From Pseudomonas taiwanensis (GTDB lineage Bacteria > Pseudomonadota > Gammaproteobacteria > Pseudomonadales > Pseudomonadaceae): a DNA stretch of 64,000 nt. Made by a program: the position numbers and the translations under genes. The notes below the pieces were generated by a model. The model saw only the letters and a list, made by a program, of their open reading frames with translations. It did not search any database and had not been told where the DNA came from. The stretch covers positions 124,001 through 188,000 of the forward strand of contig NZ_QJRF01000040.1 in NCBI RefSeq assembly GCF_013393345.1. The letters are read 5' to 3'. How positions within the stretch are numbered: the stretch's first letter is position 1; the number at the start of each line of letters is the position of its first letter. Shown in pieces: positions 1-9,174 of the stretch.

Positions 1-3000
1 ACCATGCGCACCATCAAGCTGCCGATGGAAGCGGATGTATCGGAGCCGGTCAGGAAGATCGAAGACCCTGACCAGGCCCGCGTCGCCGAGTCTGCGTTGC
101 GCGACATCCTGACCATCCTGCGTACCCGCACGGGGCACGATTTCAAGCATTACAAGCGGGCGACCGTACTGCGGCGCATCGAGCGGCGCATGCAGGTCAA
201 TCGCCTGAGCGATCTGCCGGCCTACCGCGGCTTCCTCCAGGCGACGCCCGAGGAAACTGGCTATCTGCTGACCGACATGCTCATTGGCGTGACCAATTTC
301 TTCCGTGACCGCGAAGCCTTCGAAGCCCTCGAACGGGAGATCATTCCGCGCCTGTTCGAAATGCGCATGGACGACGAAGCGCTGATTCGCGTATGGAGCG
401 CCGGCTGCTCCTCCGGCGAAGAGGCCTATTCGATGGCCATGCTGCTCTCCGAGTACGTCGAGTACAGCGAGAGCGAGCGTAAATTCCAGGTGTTCGCCAC
501 CGACATCGACGAGCACTCCATTTCCATCGGCCGCAGCGGCACGTATCCGGAGGCGATCCTGCCGGATATCGCGCCCCAGCGTCTGCGGCAGTTCTTCACC
601 AAGGAGCAGAATCGCTTCCGCGTGAAGAAGGAGATTCGTGAGCGCGTGCTGTTCGCCATGCACAACCTGCTGCGCGATCCGCCGTTCTCCAAGCTTCACC
701 TGATTTCATGCCGCAACCTGCTGATCTACCTCGACCGGGAAGTGCAGACGGACATCCTGCAGATGTTCCATTTCGCGCTGGCGCCCGGTGGCTACCTGTT
801 CCTCGGAAGTTCCGAATCGGCAGATGTGTGCATGGATCTGTTCACCCCGGTGGACAAGAAGAACCGCATCTACCGCGCGAAGGCCGCTTCGGTCATCGGC
901 CGTACCGCCGCGCCTTTGCCCGTCAACAGCTATACGGACATGCCGCAGCCGAGCAGTGAAAGACCCATGGAGCGTCGACGTATTTCCTTTGCCGAAGTCC
1001 ACCAGCGCGTGCTGGAGCAGTACGCGCCGCCGAGCGTGGTGGTGAACCATGAATCGAACATCGTGCACATGTCCGACCAGTCGGGGCGCTACCTCCGCTA
1101 TGTCGGTGGCGAGCCGTCGCACAATCTGCTGTCGCTGATCCATCCGTCGCTGCGCCTGGAGTTGCGCACTGCACTGTTCCAGGCGTTCCAGACCAACAAG
1201 AGCGTCGAGGCGCGTCGCGTCAAGCATGAGCGGGACGGCACCAGCTCCTACATCAACATGGTCGTGCGACCGTTCCGCGACATGGACGCCGACTTCGCCC
1301 TGGTGATCTTCGACGAGGTCGAAGAAACCATGAGCAACGATGTCGATTCTTCCCAGGTGGACATCAAGGACAACGTGCTGTCGCAGCTGGAAAGCGAGCT
1401 GCAACGCAACAAGGAACAGCTGCAGGCGACCATCGAGCAGTCGGAAACCTCCACCGAAGAGCTGAAGGCCTCCAACGAAGAACTGCAGGCGATAAACGAA
1501 GAACTGCGTTCTACCACCGAGGAGCTGGAGACCAGCAAGGAAGAGCTGCAATCGATCAACGAAGAGCTGATCACCGTCAACCAGGAGCTGAAGACCAAGG
1601 TCGAGGAAACCGGGAAGATCAACGACGACCTGCAGAACCTCATCGCCTCCACGGATATCGCTACGGTGTTCGTCGGCCACGACATGCGGATCAAGTCCTA
1701 TACGCCACGCGCCACGGCCATTTTCAGCATCATTTCCTCCGACATCGGGCGTTCGCTGCTGGACATCACCCACCGCCTGGATTATCCGACCCTGTCCGCC
1801 GACGCCGCGGATGCGTTCGAGTCGCTGCGAACCATTGAGCGGGAAGTCGCCAGCAATGACGGGCGCTGGTACATCGTGCGCATGCTGCCGTATCGCACCA
1901 CCGAAAATGTGATCGATGGCGCAGTGCTTACTTTCATTGATATCACCCAGCGGCGTATCGCCGAGGAGAAGGCCCGCGAAAGCGAAGAACGCCTGCGCCT
2001 GGCGGCGGAGAGCACCCAGGACTTCATCATCATCACCCTGGACCGGGATGGTCGCATCACCGGCTGGAACAATGGCGCCGAGCGTATCTACGGCTACGCA
2101 GAAACGGACGTCATCGGAAAAAATGCCAATTTCATTTTCCCGGAGGAGGACAGGCACGCAGGCGTGCTGATGAACGAGCTGCGCATCGCCCGCGAGGCCG
2201 GCCGTGCCGAAGATGACCGCTGGCATGTGCGCAAGGACGGCTCGCGCTTCTTCTGCAGCAGCGTCACCACCGCGCTGCCCAATGGCGGTCCCCATGGTTA
2301 TGCCAGAATCGGCCGCGACATCACCGGCAAGAAACGCGCGGAGGCAGACCAGGAGAGTCGCCTGCAACAAAACCAGGCAAGCATGCGCCTGCGCGACGAG
2401 TTCTTCGCCATGATGTCCCACGAACTCAAGCACCCGTTGAACCTGATCCAGCTGAACACCGAGCTGATCGCGCGGCTGTCGATGGTCAAGAGCCACGCCG
2501 TCGCGGCCCGCGCGGTGGACAGCATCCTCGGCTCGGTGCGCAGCCAGGCACGGATCATCGACGACCTGCTCGACCTGTCCCGTCTGAACACCGGCAAGCT
2601 CAAGCTGAACCTGGGTCCGGTCATCGTCCAGAACATTGTCGAGGAAGTCATTGCTGCGCTGACCACCGACGCCACGGCCAAGGACGTGGCCATCGAGATC
2701 GACGCACCCCGGAACGGCGATGAGCTGCTGGTCGCGGAAGCTGACCCGGTACGCATGGAGCAGATCATCTGGAACCTGTTGAGCAATGCGGTGAAGTTCA
2801 CCCATGCCAACGGCACGATCCGGGTTGGCCTCGCCCATGACACCGGAATGCTGAAGATCACCGTGCGCGACAACGGCCAGGGCATCGCCCCTGAATCGCT
2901 GCCGCTGATCTTCGAACTCTTCGGCCAGGGCGACGAAGGCCGTCATGCTTCGCGCAAGGAAGGGCTCGGCATCGGCCTGGCGCTGGTGAAGGAGCTGGTG

Positions 3001-3513
3001 GAAGCGCAGCACGGCAGGGTAGAAGCGCACTCACCGGGCATCGGCCAAGGCGCGACCTTCTGCGTATGGCTTCCGCTCTACCAACAGAGCGAGGAAAAGC
3101 TTGCCATCGAAGAAACGAATGGCGGCCAGTTCAATGGCCTGCGCGTGCTGATCGTCGATGACTCGGCCGATATCCGCACCATCATGCAGGCGGTGCTGGA
3201 AATGGAAGGGGCATCGGTGACCACGGCGGACGACGGCATCTCGGCCCTCAAGCTACTGGAGGACGACGGCTGGGATCTGATCCTGTCGGATATCGGCATG
3301 CCCGGCATGGACGGCCACGAGCTGATGCGCCGCATCCGGCAGATGCCGCACCACGAGAACACCCCGGCCATCGCGCTCACCGGTTACGGCACGACCAGCG
3401 ATGCCGATCTGGCCTATGAGGCCGGGTTCAATGCCCATGTGAGCAAGCCAGTTTCCCTGGAGACGCTGCAACGGGCGGCCCTGGAAATCGGCGTTGGCAA
3501 CGGCAAGGGCTGA
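1..3513 (+). CDS. CheR-PAS-histidine kinase-receiver hybrid (5' end outside window)
   Basis: Sensory hybrid whose frame is open at the left edge; by analogy with CheB/CheR-PAS-kinase fusions, a CheB methylesterase domain probably lies upstream, so the first Met (position 4) is likely internal. Visible domains, numbered from that Met: CheR N-terminal helices (about 30-90), SAM-dependent CheR methyltransferase (95-295, with the GCSSGEEAYS motif), a PAS-like region (330-450), a long coiled coil of repeated EEL heptads (450-540), two PAS domains (550-780), HisKA with SHELKHPLN (phospho-acceptor His about 806), HATPase_c (NLLSNAVKFT) and a C-terminal receiver with Asp about 1096. It probably couples receptor-methylation-like chemistry to phosphotransfer; input signal and output partner cannot be seen. 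Confidence 0.93.
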   Translation, partial: TMRTIKLPMEADVSEPVRKIEDPDQARVAESALRDILTILRTRTGHDFKHYKRATVLRRIERRMQVNRLSDLPAYRGFLQATPEETGYLLTDMLIGVTNFFRDREAFEALEREIIPRLFEMRMDDEALIRVWSAGCSSGEEAYSMAMLLSEYVEYSESERKFQVFATDIDEHSISIGRSGTYPEAILPDIAPQRLRQFFTKEQNRFRVKKEIRERVLFAMHNLLRDPPFSKLHLISCRNLLIYLDREVQTDILQMFHFALAPGGYLFLGSSESADVCMDLFTPVDKKNRIYRAKAASVIGRTAAPLPVNSYTDMPQPSSERPMERRRISFAEVHQRVLEQYAPPSVVVNHESNIVHMSDQSGRYLRYVGGEPSHNLLSLIHPSLRLELRTALFQAFQTNKSVEARRVKHERDGTSSYINMVVRPFRDMDADFALVIFDEVEETMSNDVDSSQVDIKDNVLSQLESELQRNKEQLQATIEQSETSTEELKASNEELQAINEELRSTTEELETSKEELQSINEELITVNQELKTKVEETGKINDDLQNLIASTDIATVFVGHDMRIKSYTPRATAIFSIISSDIGRSLLDITHRLDYPTLSADAADAFESLRTIEREVASNDGRWYIVRMLPYRTTENVIDGAVLTFIDITQRRIAEEKARESEERLRLAAESTQDFIIITLDRDGRITGWNNGAERIYGYAETDVIGKNANFIFPEEDRHAGVLMNELRIAREAGRAEDDRWHVRKDGSRFFCSSVTTALPNGGPHGYARIGRDITGKKRAEADQESRLQQNQASMRLRDEFFAMMSHELKHPLNLIQLNTELIARLSMVKSHAVAARAVDSILGSVRSQARIIDDLLDLSRLNTGKLKLNLGPVIVQNIVEEVIAALTTDATAKDVAIEIDAPRNGDELLVAEADPVRMEQIIWNLLSNAVKFTHANGTIRVGLAHDTGMLKITVRDNGQGIAPESLPLIFELFGQGDEGRHASRKEGLGIGLALVKELVEAQHGRVEAHSPGIGQGATFCVWLPLYQQSEEKLAIEETNGGQFNGLRVLIVDDSADIRTIMQAVLEMEGASVTTADDGISALKLLEDDGWDLILSDIGMPGMDGHELMRRIRQMPHHENTPAIALTGYGTTSDADLAYEAGFNAHVSKPVSLETLQRAALEIGVGNGKG

Positions 3514-3571
3514 CCGGCCCTTGCTCTTGATGGAGAGCAGCTTTATCAGGGGACAGTGACTGGCGGCGAAA

Positions 3572-3997
3572 TCAGCTGGAAGGCGGCTTCCGGCTGTTAC
3601 GCGATGACTGAATGCGCTCCTCCAGTTCACGCTCTTCCGCTTCCGTGTCCTCACCCAGCCCGAACTTCCCATAAGCCTTGCGCAAGTCGTGAAGGGTGCG
3701 GGAATCCATCTTGTCGAGACTGATCAAGGCGTTGTGGGCTCTCTCCGTTGCCCGCAGCAGTTCGTCCAGTTTGATGTGTAGCGCATCGTTGTCGCGGTTC
3801 TGCGTGTGCTGGATGAGGAACACCATGAGGAAGGTGATGATGGTGGTCGAAGTGTTGATCACCAATTGCCAGCTGTCGTTGAAGCCGAAAACCGGGCCGC
3901 TGAGCCCCCACAAGACCACGAGCGATGCGGCGGCCACGAATGTGTGGGGTTTGCCGGTTGCGCTGGATAGCTTCGACGAGAGTCTGGAGAAGTTCAT
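3572..3997 (-). CDS. Low-affinity iron permease-like membrane protein
   Basis: A 141-aa protein of the low-affinity iron permease family (Iron_permease). It shows a hydrophobic segment near residues 20-38 and a second in the family signature FNDSWQLVINTSTTIITF followed by LIQHTQNRD and KLDELLRA. The charged tail (EAEEREL) is soluble. Members are called low-affinity Fe/Cu permeases, but bacterial transport activity is poorly established. It is convergent with the hybrid kinase and stands alone. Length is normal for bacterial members. Confidence 0.8.
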   Translation of the reverse strand: MNFSRLSSKLSSATGKPHTFVAAASLVVLWGLSGPVFGFNDSWQLVINTSTTIITFLMVFLIQHTQNRDNDALHIKLDELLRATERAHNALISLDKMDSRTLHDLRKAYGKFGLGEDTEAEERELEERIQSSRNSRKPPSS

Positions 3998-4414
3998 GAT
4001 CGATCACCATGCAGAATGCTGTGCCCTGGACCTGTGTGAAGCGCAGATATTTCTGCTGTGACCGCGAGGGGATTTCCCTGTGCAGGTTTTTTGCGAGGGC
4101 CCGCCTCAGCCCTTGGTTCGGCGCAGATCGGCGCTCCTCGGGTAAGTACGCTCTTCCTCGATTTCGCCCGTTCTGGTGTGAATCTTCACTGTTCCTTCTC
4201 GCCATATTCGATCTCCAGACGGCAATCCGGATTCAATCTTTCTCCCGCTGACCAGCCCTGTCAGAGCGAAAACAGCTCGACTTATGCCTTTTATCTTTCT
4301 CCTTGAACTCTCCACCCCACCGATCATCCCCCTACTAGGCAACCTGATCTTTGATGGCGAGGTCCGCGAAGCGAGGTGCCCATCTCCCTGACTTCCAAAG
4401 AAAGGTGAATCAGC
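3998..4414. other. Intergenic region between divergent genes
   Basis: About 415 bp between the divergent iron-permease-like gene and the DUF883-type operon. It is AT-richer than its neighbours and must hold promoters for both directions. No convincing ORF, repeat or strong terminator was seen; AAAGGTG just before 4415 is a plausible ribosome binding site. Confidence 0.5.
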
Positions 4415-5101
4415 ATGGAAACCTACCCCAGAAACAATCCGCCCGCGGGCAAGAACGCTGACCCGCCCAGCACTGAAATGGGCGAGCACCTGCGGGATCT
4501 GAAAGACGGCGCAGCAGGACTCGCACAAGACGCCCAGGAGCAGGCCATGTCGCAGTACGAGCAGTACCGGGACACCGCCGCCGACCAGCTGGAATCGCTG
4601 GCGGAAGGGGCACGAATGGCGGTTTCGGACCTGGAGCGGAACGACGCCTTGGGCATCTCCCATTACGTCGCCGACATGGCCGAACGCATGACGTCGCTCG
4701 CCGACAATCTGCGCGGCAAGAGTGTCGATCAACTGATCAGGCAAACCGGCCAGTTGGCTCGCGATAATCCGGCGCTGTTCGTTGCCGGTAGCGTTGCGAT
4801 CGGATTTGGGCTGTCGCGTTTCTTCAACGCAACCAGCACCCGCGTGCGCGATTCAGCCGGTACCAGCCCGCCTGACGATGCAGGTTACGTCCGTGATCCG
4901 GCACAGGATTTCAGCCCGGTTGATTCCACGCCGGAAACGACCGCACGGACCACGGCAATGCCGCCAGACCCCGACCCACTTGATCGTTACAGCGACCCGC
5001 TCGTGCCTACTCTCACCGACCGGTTTGATGACGACCTGCGCATCGGCGATGACGACCTGCGCATCGGCGATGACGATCTGCGCAAAGGAGTATCGGAATG
5101 A
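4415..5101 (+). CDS. DUF883-like membrane-anchored stress protein
   Basis: A 228-aa protein resembling the ElaB/YqjD/DUF883-type inner-membrane proteins of pseudomonads. It has a long amphipathic, Ala/Gln-rich N-terminal helix region (about 25-115), a single hydrophobic segment (ALFVAGSVAIGFGLSRFF, about 128-145) and a Pro/Asp-rich disordered tail. The tail ends in three near-identical heptads (DDDLRIG, DDDLRIG, DDDLRKG), encoded by a tandem 21-bp DNA repeat around 5031-5090. It is first of a three-gene operon and overlaps the next gene by four bases. Such operons are typical of envelope or osmotic stress; exact function is unknown. Confidence 0.75.
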   Translation: METYPRNNPPAGKNADPPSTEMGEHLRDLKDGAAGLAQDAQEQAMSQYEQYRDTAADQLESLAEGARMAVSDLERNDALGISHYVADMAERMTSLADNLRGKSVDQLIRQTGQLARDNPALFVAGSVAIGFGLSRFFNATSTRVRDSAGTSPPDDAGYVRDPAQDFSPVDSTPETTARTTAMPPDPDPLDRYSDPLVPTLTDRFDDDLRIGDDDLRIGDDDLRKGVSE

Positions 5102-5529
5102 CTGATCAACACAACATTCGCTCGGACTCCACCCCGCTAGAGCGTCCAGAGAACGGCTCGACGGTGATGGGGTTGATACGTCAGTTGAGCCACGAAGTTC
5201 AGCAACTGTTCACCAAGGAACTCGCACTGGCCAAGGCTGAAATGCAGGAATCCCTGCGCTCCACCAAGGCTGGCATCGCCGGTGTTGCCGGTGGGGTGGT
5301 GGTGTTGCTCGGCGGCTTCATCATGCTGCTGATGTCGGCGGTTTATGGGCTGAGTCTGGTCCTGGCACCCTGGATGGCCGCATTGATCGTCGGAGGTGTG
5401 GCCACGCTGGCCGGTTTCATCATGGTTCAGGCCGGCAAGAAACAGTTCGAGCCGTCGCATCTCACGCCTGAGCGGACCGTCAGTTCGCTGCAGAAAGACA
5501 AGGACGCGGTGATGAGGAGAATGACATGA
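5098..5529 (+). CDS. Phage holin family protein (DUF1469/Phage_holin_3_6)
   Basis: A 143-aa protein with an amphipathic N-terminus (SHEVQQLFTKELALAKAEMQ) followed by two adjacent transmembrane helices (about 58-80 and 85-108). This is the Phage_holin_3_6 layout found in chromosomal, non-phage operons with DUF883 and DUF3618 partners. Start and stop overlap both neighbours by ATGA, implying translational coupling. The role is probably envelope-related rather than lysis, since no endolysin or phage gene is nearby. Confidence 0.82.
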   Translation: MTDQHNIRSDSTPLERPENGSTVMGLIRQLSHEVQQLFTKELALAKAEMQESLRSTKAGIAGVAGGVVVLLGGFIMLLMSAVYGLSLVLAPWMAALIVGGVATLAGFIMVQAGKKQFEPSHLTPERTVSSLQKDKDAVMRRMT

Positions 5530-6389
5530 GCACTCAAAGCCAGATCGAAGTCGAGTCACACAAGGACCCGGAAACACTTGAGCGGGAGATCGAACAGCAG
5601 CGCTCCAATATCGGCAATATCGTCAACGCGCTGGAGAACAAGCTGTCGCCCGGCCAACTGGTTGACCAGGCGCTGGCTTTCACCAAGGACAACGGCGCCG
5701 AGTTCTTCAACAACCTGGGCACCACCTTGAAGAACAATCCGGTGCCGACGGTGCTGACCTCCATCGGCCTGGCGTGGCTGATGCTCGGGCAGAACCGTAC
5801 ACCTCCGGTCCCAAGGCCCACGTATTCAATGGGTGAGTTCGGCGCGGACGGCGGCGTCCGGAACATGGCCGACGGTGTCAGGGATAGCTTCGGCCGTGCG
5901 GCGGATGCGGTGTCGGGCGCGGTGGATCATGCCAAGGAATCGCTTCGCCATGGACGGGAGGCGGCCAGTGCGCGTGTCGACTATCTGAGCGACGGCTTCG
6001 ACACGGTCAAATACACCGTAAACGAGCGCAGCCATCACATGGCGGACTCACTGCGGCACCAGTCCGATTCGGTCAGGAACGGCTTCGACTATCTGCTGCG
6101 TGAACAGCCCTTGGCCCTGGCAGCGATGGGCATTGCCATTGGCGCGCTGATAGGCACCGCACTGCCCAGCACTCCACAGGAAAACCGGCTTATGGGACAG
6201 GCGAGCGATCGCCTGACCGATGAGGCGAAACGCTTGATGCGGGAGGGCTACGACAAGGTCGCGGAGACTGGCAAGGCAGCCATGGAAAACGTTCAACGAC
6301 GCGCCGCGTCTTCAACCCGCTCGCCAGCCGATGAGGTCCACCGCCCAGACGAGTACGGCGCAACGGACCATCGACCGAGTTCGAATTGA
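5526..6389 (+). CDS. DUF3618 domain-containing membrane protein
   Basis: A 287-aa protein. The N-terminus (EREIEQQRSNIGNIVNALENKL) is the DUF3618 signature, followed by a short hydrophobic stretch (VPTVLTSIGLAWLML), a long amphipathic region with repeated DSxRxG/DxV patterns, and a second hydrophobic segment (ALAAMGIAIGALIGTAL, about 198-216). It is last of the three-gene operon and overlaps the holin-family gene by ATGA. A REP-like hairpin follows about 100 bp downstream. Function unknown; envelope stress is inferred from context. Confidence 0.8.
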   Translation: MSTQSQIEVESHKDPETLEREIEQQRSNIGNIVNALENKLSPGQLVDQALAFTKDNGAEFFNNLGTTLKNNPVPTVLTSIGLAWLMLGQNRTPPVPRPTYSMGEFGADGGVRNMADGVRDSFGRAADAVSGAVDHAKESLRHGREAASARVDYLSDGFDTVKYTVNERSHHMADSLRHQSDSVRNGFDYLLREQPLALAAMGIAIGALIGTALPSTPQENRLMGQASDRLTDEAKRLMREGYDKVAETGKAAMENVQRRAASSTRSPADEVHRPDEYGATDHRPSSN

Positions 6390-6485
6390 GTCAAGGCTCC
6401 TACATTTCAGGCTCTGGCGTTCGCCCGAAACTCCATTGCGAGCGGGCGGCGCTAGCAAGACTCGCAAGGGTGAGACGGTTTTCTT

Positions 6486-6546
6486 GTAGGAGCGAGCTTG
6501 CTCGCGAAAGGTGTGCGCCGAATGTTCGCGAGCAAGCTCGCTCCTA
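6486..6546. repeat. Pseudomonas-type REP hairpin, copy 1
   Basis: An inverted repeat with arms GTAGGAGCGAGCTTGCTCGC and its complement, separated by about 20 nt. It lies between a rightward operon and a leftward gene and is near-identical to the element at 12732-12797. This is the classic intergenic REP/terminator-like palindrome of Pseudomonas. Confidence 0.9.
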
Positions 6547-6582
6547 AAGATTTTGGGGCTCGGATTAGCCCGAAGCTCCGCC

Positions 6583-7632
6583 TCAGAACTTATCAGCGTC
6601 GATGACGGCTTGCGCAAACGCGTGGGGCGCCTCCTGGGGCAGGTTGTGGCCAATGCCACCTTCGATGGCGCGGTGCTGGTATTTGCCCGAGAACTTCTTC
6701 GCATAGACGGCGGGGTCAGGCCGCGGCGCGCCATCGGCATCGCCCTGCAGCGTGATGGTCGGCACGCTGATCACGGGGAACTCCGCCAGCCGGCTTTCCA
6801 GGGCGTCGAACTTCGCCTCACCTTCGACCATGCCGAGGCGCCAGCGGTAGTTGTGGATGACGATGGCGACGTGATCCGGGTTGTCGAAGGCGGCTGCGCT
6901 GCGTTCGAAGGTGGCATCGTCGAACGTCCACTGCGGCGATGCGTTCTGCCAGATCAGCTTCGCGAAGTCGTGGCGGTACTTGTCATAGCCGGCCTGGCCA
7001 CGCTCGGTGGCGAAGTAGAACTGGTACCACCACTGCAATTCGTTCTTCGGCGGCAAGGGCTGCCTGCCGACCTCCTGGCTGCCGATCAGGTAGCCGCTGA
7101 CGGACACCATCGCCTTGCAGCGCTCCGGCCAGAGTGCCGCGACGATGTTGGCGGTGCGTGAGCCCCAATCAAAGCCGGCAAGAATCGCCTTGTCGATCTT
7201 CAGCGCATCCATGAAGGCGACGATGTCGGAAGCGATGGCCACTGGCTGCCCGCTTCGGACAGTCTCGTTCGACAGGAAGCGCGTCGGGCCATAGCCGCGC
7301 AGGTAGGGGACGAGCACCCGGTAGCCGGCCGATGCGAGCAGTGGCGCGACATCGACGAAGCTGTGAATGTCATACGGCCAGCCGTGGAGAAGGATCACCA
7401 CACGGCCATCGGCCGGACCGGCTTCGGCATAGGCGACGTTCAGGACGCCCGCATCTACATGGTGAAGTGGTCCGAGCGATGTGTTCGCGCCTGTCGCGGG
7501 TGCCGGTGCGGCTGGAGCCTTCGGTGCATCGGATTGCGCATGCGCACTGCCGACGACGAGTTCGGCGGACGCCAGGGTCACCAGTGAAGCGGCCAGGAAA
7601 CGACGGCGGTTGAAGCTGAACTCATTTGACAT
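6583..7632 (-). CDS. Exported epoxide hydrolase-like alpha/beta hydrolase
   Basis: A 349-aa hydrolase with a twin-arginine-type signal (NRRRFLAAS, cleavage probably after AHA near residue 32) and a Pro/Ala-rich linker. The alpha/beta-hydrolase core shows the HGWP oxyanion motif (83-86), the nucleophile elbow GFDWGS with Asp 155 in place of Ser, and a late His in GGIGHN (329). An Asp nucleophile with HGxP is typical of epoxide hydrolases and haloalkane dehalogenases. It is co-transcribed behind the DoxX gene with a 21-bp gap. Substrate unknown; export to the periplasm is inferred from the signal. Confidence 0.85.
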   Translation of the reverse strand: MSNEFSFNRRRFLAASLVTLASAELVVGSAHAQSDAPKAPAAPAPATGANTSLGPLHHVDAGVLNVAYAEAGPADGRVVILLHGWPYDIHSFVDVAPLLASAGYRVLVPYLRGYGPTRFLSNETVRSGQPVAIASDIVAFMDALKIDKAILAGFDWGSRTANIVAALWPERCKAMVSVSGYLIGSQEVGRQPLPPKNELQWWYQFYFATERGQAGYDKYRHDFAKLIWQNASPQWTFDDATFERSAAAFDNPDHVAIVIHNYRWRLGMVEGEAKFDALESRLAEFPVISVPTITLQGDADGAPRPDPAVYAKKFSGKYQHRAIEGGIGHNLPQEAPHAFAQAVIDADKF

Positions 7633-7653
7633 GGTTGTCTCCTTTTTTCCGCG

Positions 7654-8157
7654 TCAGGCTTTCTTTCGGAAGAGTAGGGCGTCGAGGCTGAGACGTCCTG
7701 CGCCATTGAGCAGCAAGGGGAGGGCGGCCACCAGGTAGATCAGCGGTAGCTTGTAGTTGCCGAATCCCTTGTCGCTGATGGCATAGCCCTGGGCGAGCTC
7801 CCCGAGGGTCGACCATTGTTCCGGCCAGTGCACGGCGGCGATGGCGACCACCGTCAACACCATCAGGGAGAAGACGGCAAAGCGAGTACCCAACCCCAGG
7901 ATCAACAACAGCGGTGCGATCAGTTCGACCCACATCGACATCTGCCAGCTCAGCTCGGGCGGGAGCAGGTCGAACGGAAAGGGAAAGGCAGACTGGATAT
8001 CCGTGAACCAGTTCTGGCCGTTCCATTTTTCCAGGCCGGACTCGTAGAACTCCCACGCCAGGAACAGGCGCAGGGGAATGTCGGCACTCCAGGCGCCTAG
8101 CCGGTCCAGGTGGTTGAAGACGAACTGCAAGGGGGAGAGGAATGCGACGCGGCTCAT
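7654..8157 (-). CDS. DoxX family membrane protein
   Basis: A 167-aa protein with four predicted transmembrane helices and the DoxX pattern ([16 protein letters not shown] near residue 30, then two central hydrophobic helices and a final one near 140-158). DoxX-like proteins are membrane partners of oxidoreductases, but most have no assigned function. It is first of a two-gene operon with the exported epoxide hydrolase-like enzyme. Confidence 0.85.
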   Translation of the reverse strand: MSRVAFLSPLQFVFNHLDRLGAWSADIPLRLFLAWEFYESGLEKWNGQNWFTDIQSAFPFPFDLLPPELSWQMSMWVELIAPLLLILGLGTRFAVFSLMVLTVVAIAAVHWPEQWSTLGELAQGYAISDKGFGNYKLPLIYLVAALPLLLNGAGRLSLDALLFRKKA

Positions 8158-8445
8158 GACGGGTTCCTATGACAGTGGAAGGCGGTCGGCGGGATGCCGT
8201 TCAGCAGATGCTGACAAGGCTGCTTGTCCCGTATGTGTCCGCTACGAGCCCTCATGTATCCCTGTGTAGTGGCGACTCGTTACATCACGTCATCAATGAT
8301 GTGCAAAGCCCCGTCTTTATCCCGCTTCGCCTGAACCCTAAATTCGCCTCCGACAACTGCCCATCATGTCGATGGGAGGTCACTGGAGAGCTGTCATGTC
8401 GTTCGTCAACGTGCGCATTACCCCTGAATTCACGGAGGCTCAGCC
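8158..8445. other. Divergent promoter region
   Basis: Roughly 290 bp between the divergent DoxX and DsbA-family genes. A good ribosome binding site (GGAGG) precedes 8446. No other gene, repeat or clear operator was recognised. Confidence 0.5.
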
Positions 8446-9102
8446 ATGACGCCGTCCGTAACCATCGATTTCGTCTCCGATGTGGTGTGCCCGTGGTGCG
8501 CCCTGGGCGCGACGGCGCTGGACCAGGCCATCGCCAACCTCGCCGGTGAAGTCCTCGTCGAGCTGACCTACAAGCCGTTCGAGTTGAACCCGGACATGCC
8601 GCCCGAAGGCGAGGCCGCGACGCGACACATGATGCGCAAGTACGGGCGGAGCGCCGAAGAAGTCGCCTCCAGGAACGAGATGGTGATCGCCCGTGGCCAG
8701 GCCATCGGCTTCCATTTCGACCTGGAAAAGCGCAGCCACTTCTACAACACCTTCGATGCTCATCGCCTGTTGTTCTGGGCGCTGCAGGAAGGGCGGCAGA
8801 GGGCGCTCAAGAAAGTCCTGCTCCGCGCTTATTTCGCCGACGGCGAGAACCCGAGCGATCACGAGACACTCGTGCGACTGGCGAGCGAAGCCGGGTTGGA
8901 TGCGGTGCGAGCACGTGAGGTGCTGGACACAGGCGCATTCGCCGAGGAGGTTCAAGAGCTTGAAGCGTTCTACCGTGAGCGCGGTATCCAGTCGGTACCG
9001 GCGCTGATCCTCAATGGCAGCCACCTGGTGTCTGGATCGCAGTCCGTCGAGTACTACGAGCAGATGCTCAGGCAAATGGTACAGGCCCCAACCGAGGCCT
9101 GA
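8446..9102 (+). CDS. DsbA family (FrnE-like) thiol oxidoreductase
   Basis: A 218-aa thioredoxin-fold protein. It has the N-terminal strand ITIDFVSDVVCPWC-type layout with Cys 15 and Cys 18 as a CPWC active site, a helical insertion in the middle, and the cis-Pro loop (IQSVPALILNG, about 182-192). There is no signal peptide, so it is cytoplasmic like FrnE rather than periplasmic DsbA. FrnE-like members are 2-hydroxychromene-isomerase/DSBA-like and linked to stress or polyketide chemistry. It is monocistronic and ends at a strong hairpin. Confidence 0.88.
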   Translation: MTPSVTIDFVSDVVCPWCALGATALDQAIANLAGEVLVELTYKPFELNPDMPPEGEAATRHMMRKYGRSAEEVASRNEMVIARGQAIGFHFDLEKRSHFYNTFDAHRLLFWALQEGRQRALKKVLLRAYFADGENPSDHETLVRLASEAGLDAVRAREVLDTGAFAEEVQELEAFYRERGIQSVPALILNGSHLVSGSQSVEYYEQMLRQMVQAPTEA

Positions 9103-9133
9103 TCAATGGGAGTGGGCGAGGGCGGGTGGGCCT

Positions 9134-9166
9134 CGAGGCGCTCACTCGAATAGCGTGAGCGCCTCG
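9134..9166. terminator. Bidirectional hairpin between convergent genes
   Basis: A perfect 12-bp inverted repeat (CGAGGCGCTCAC and its complement) with a 9-nt loop lies between the 3' ends of the DsbA-like gene and the leftward GNAT gene. No long T-run follows, so it may act as a weak terminator or as an RNA-stabilising hairpin. Confidence 0.65.
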
Positions 9167-9174
9167 GCAGCGGA

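Noticed and set aside
706-3030. Long leftward open frame (about 770 codons) under the hybrid kinase
   Set aside because: It is a GC-rich antisense shadow of the kinase; the rightward frame contains continuous known domains.
4300-4415. AlgU-type promoter before the DUF883 operon
   Set aside because: A GAACTC hexamer is present but no acceptable -10 box lies at the right distance.
5098-5529. Prophage lysis gene
   Set aside because: The holin-family name comes from the domain; neighbours are chromosomal stress genes and no phage genes are present.
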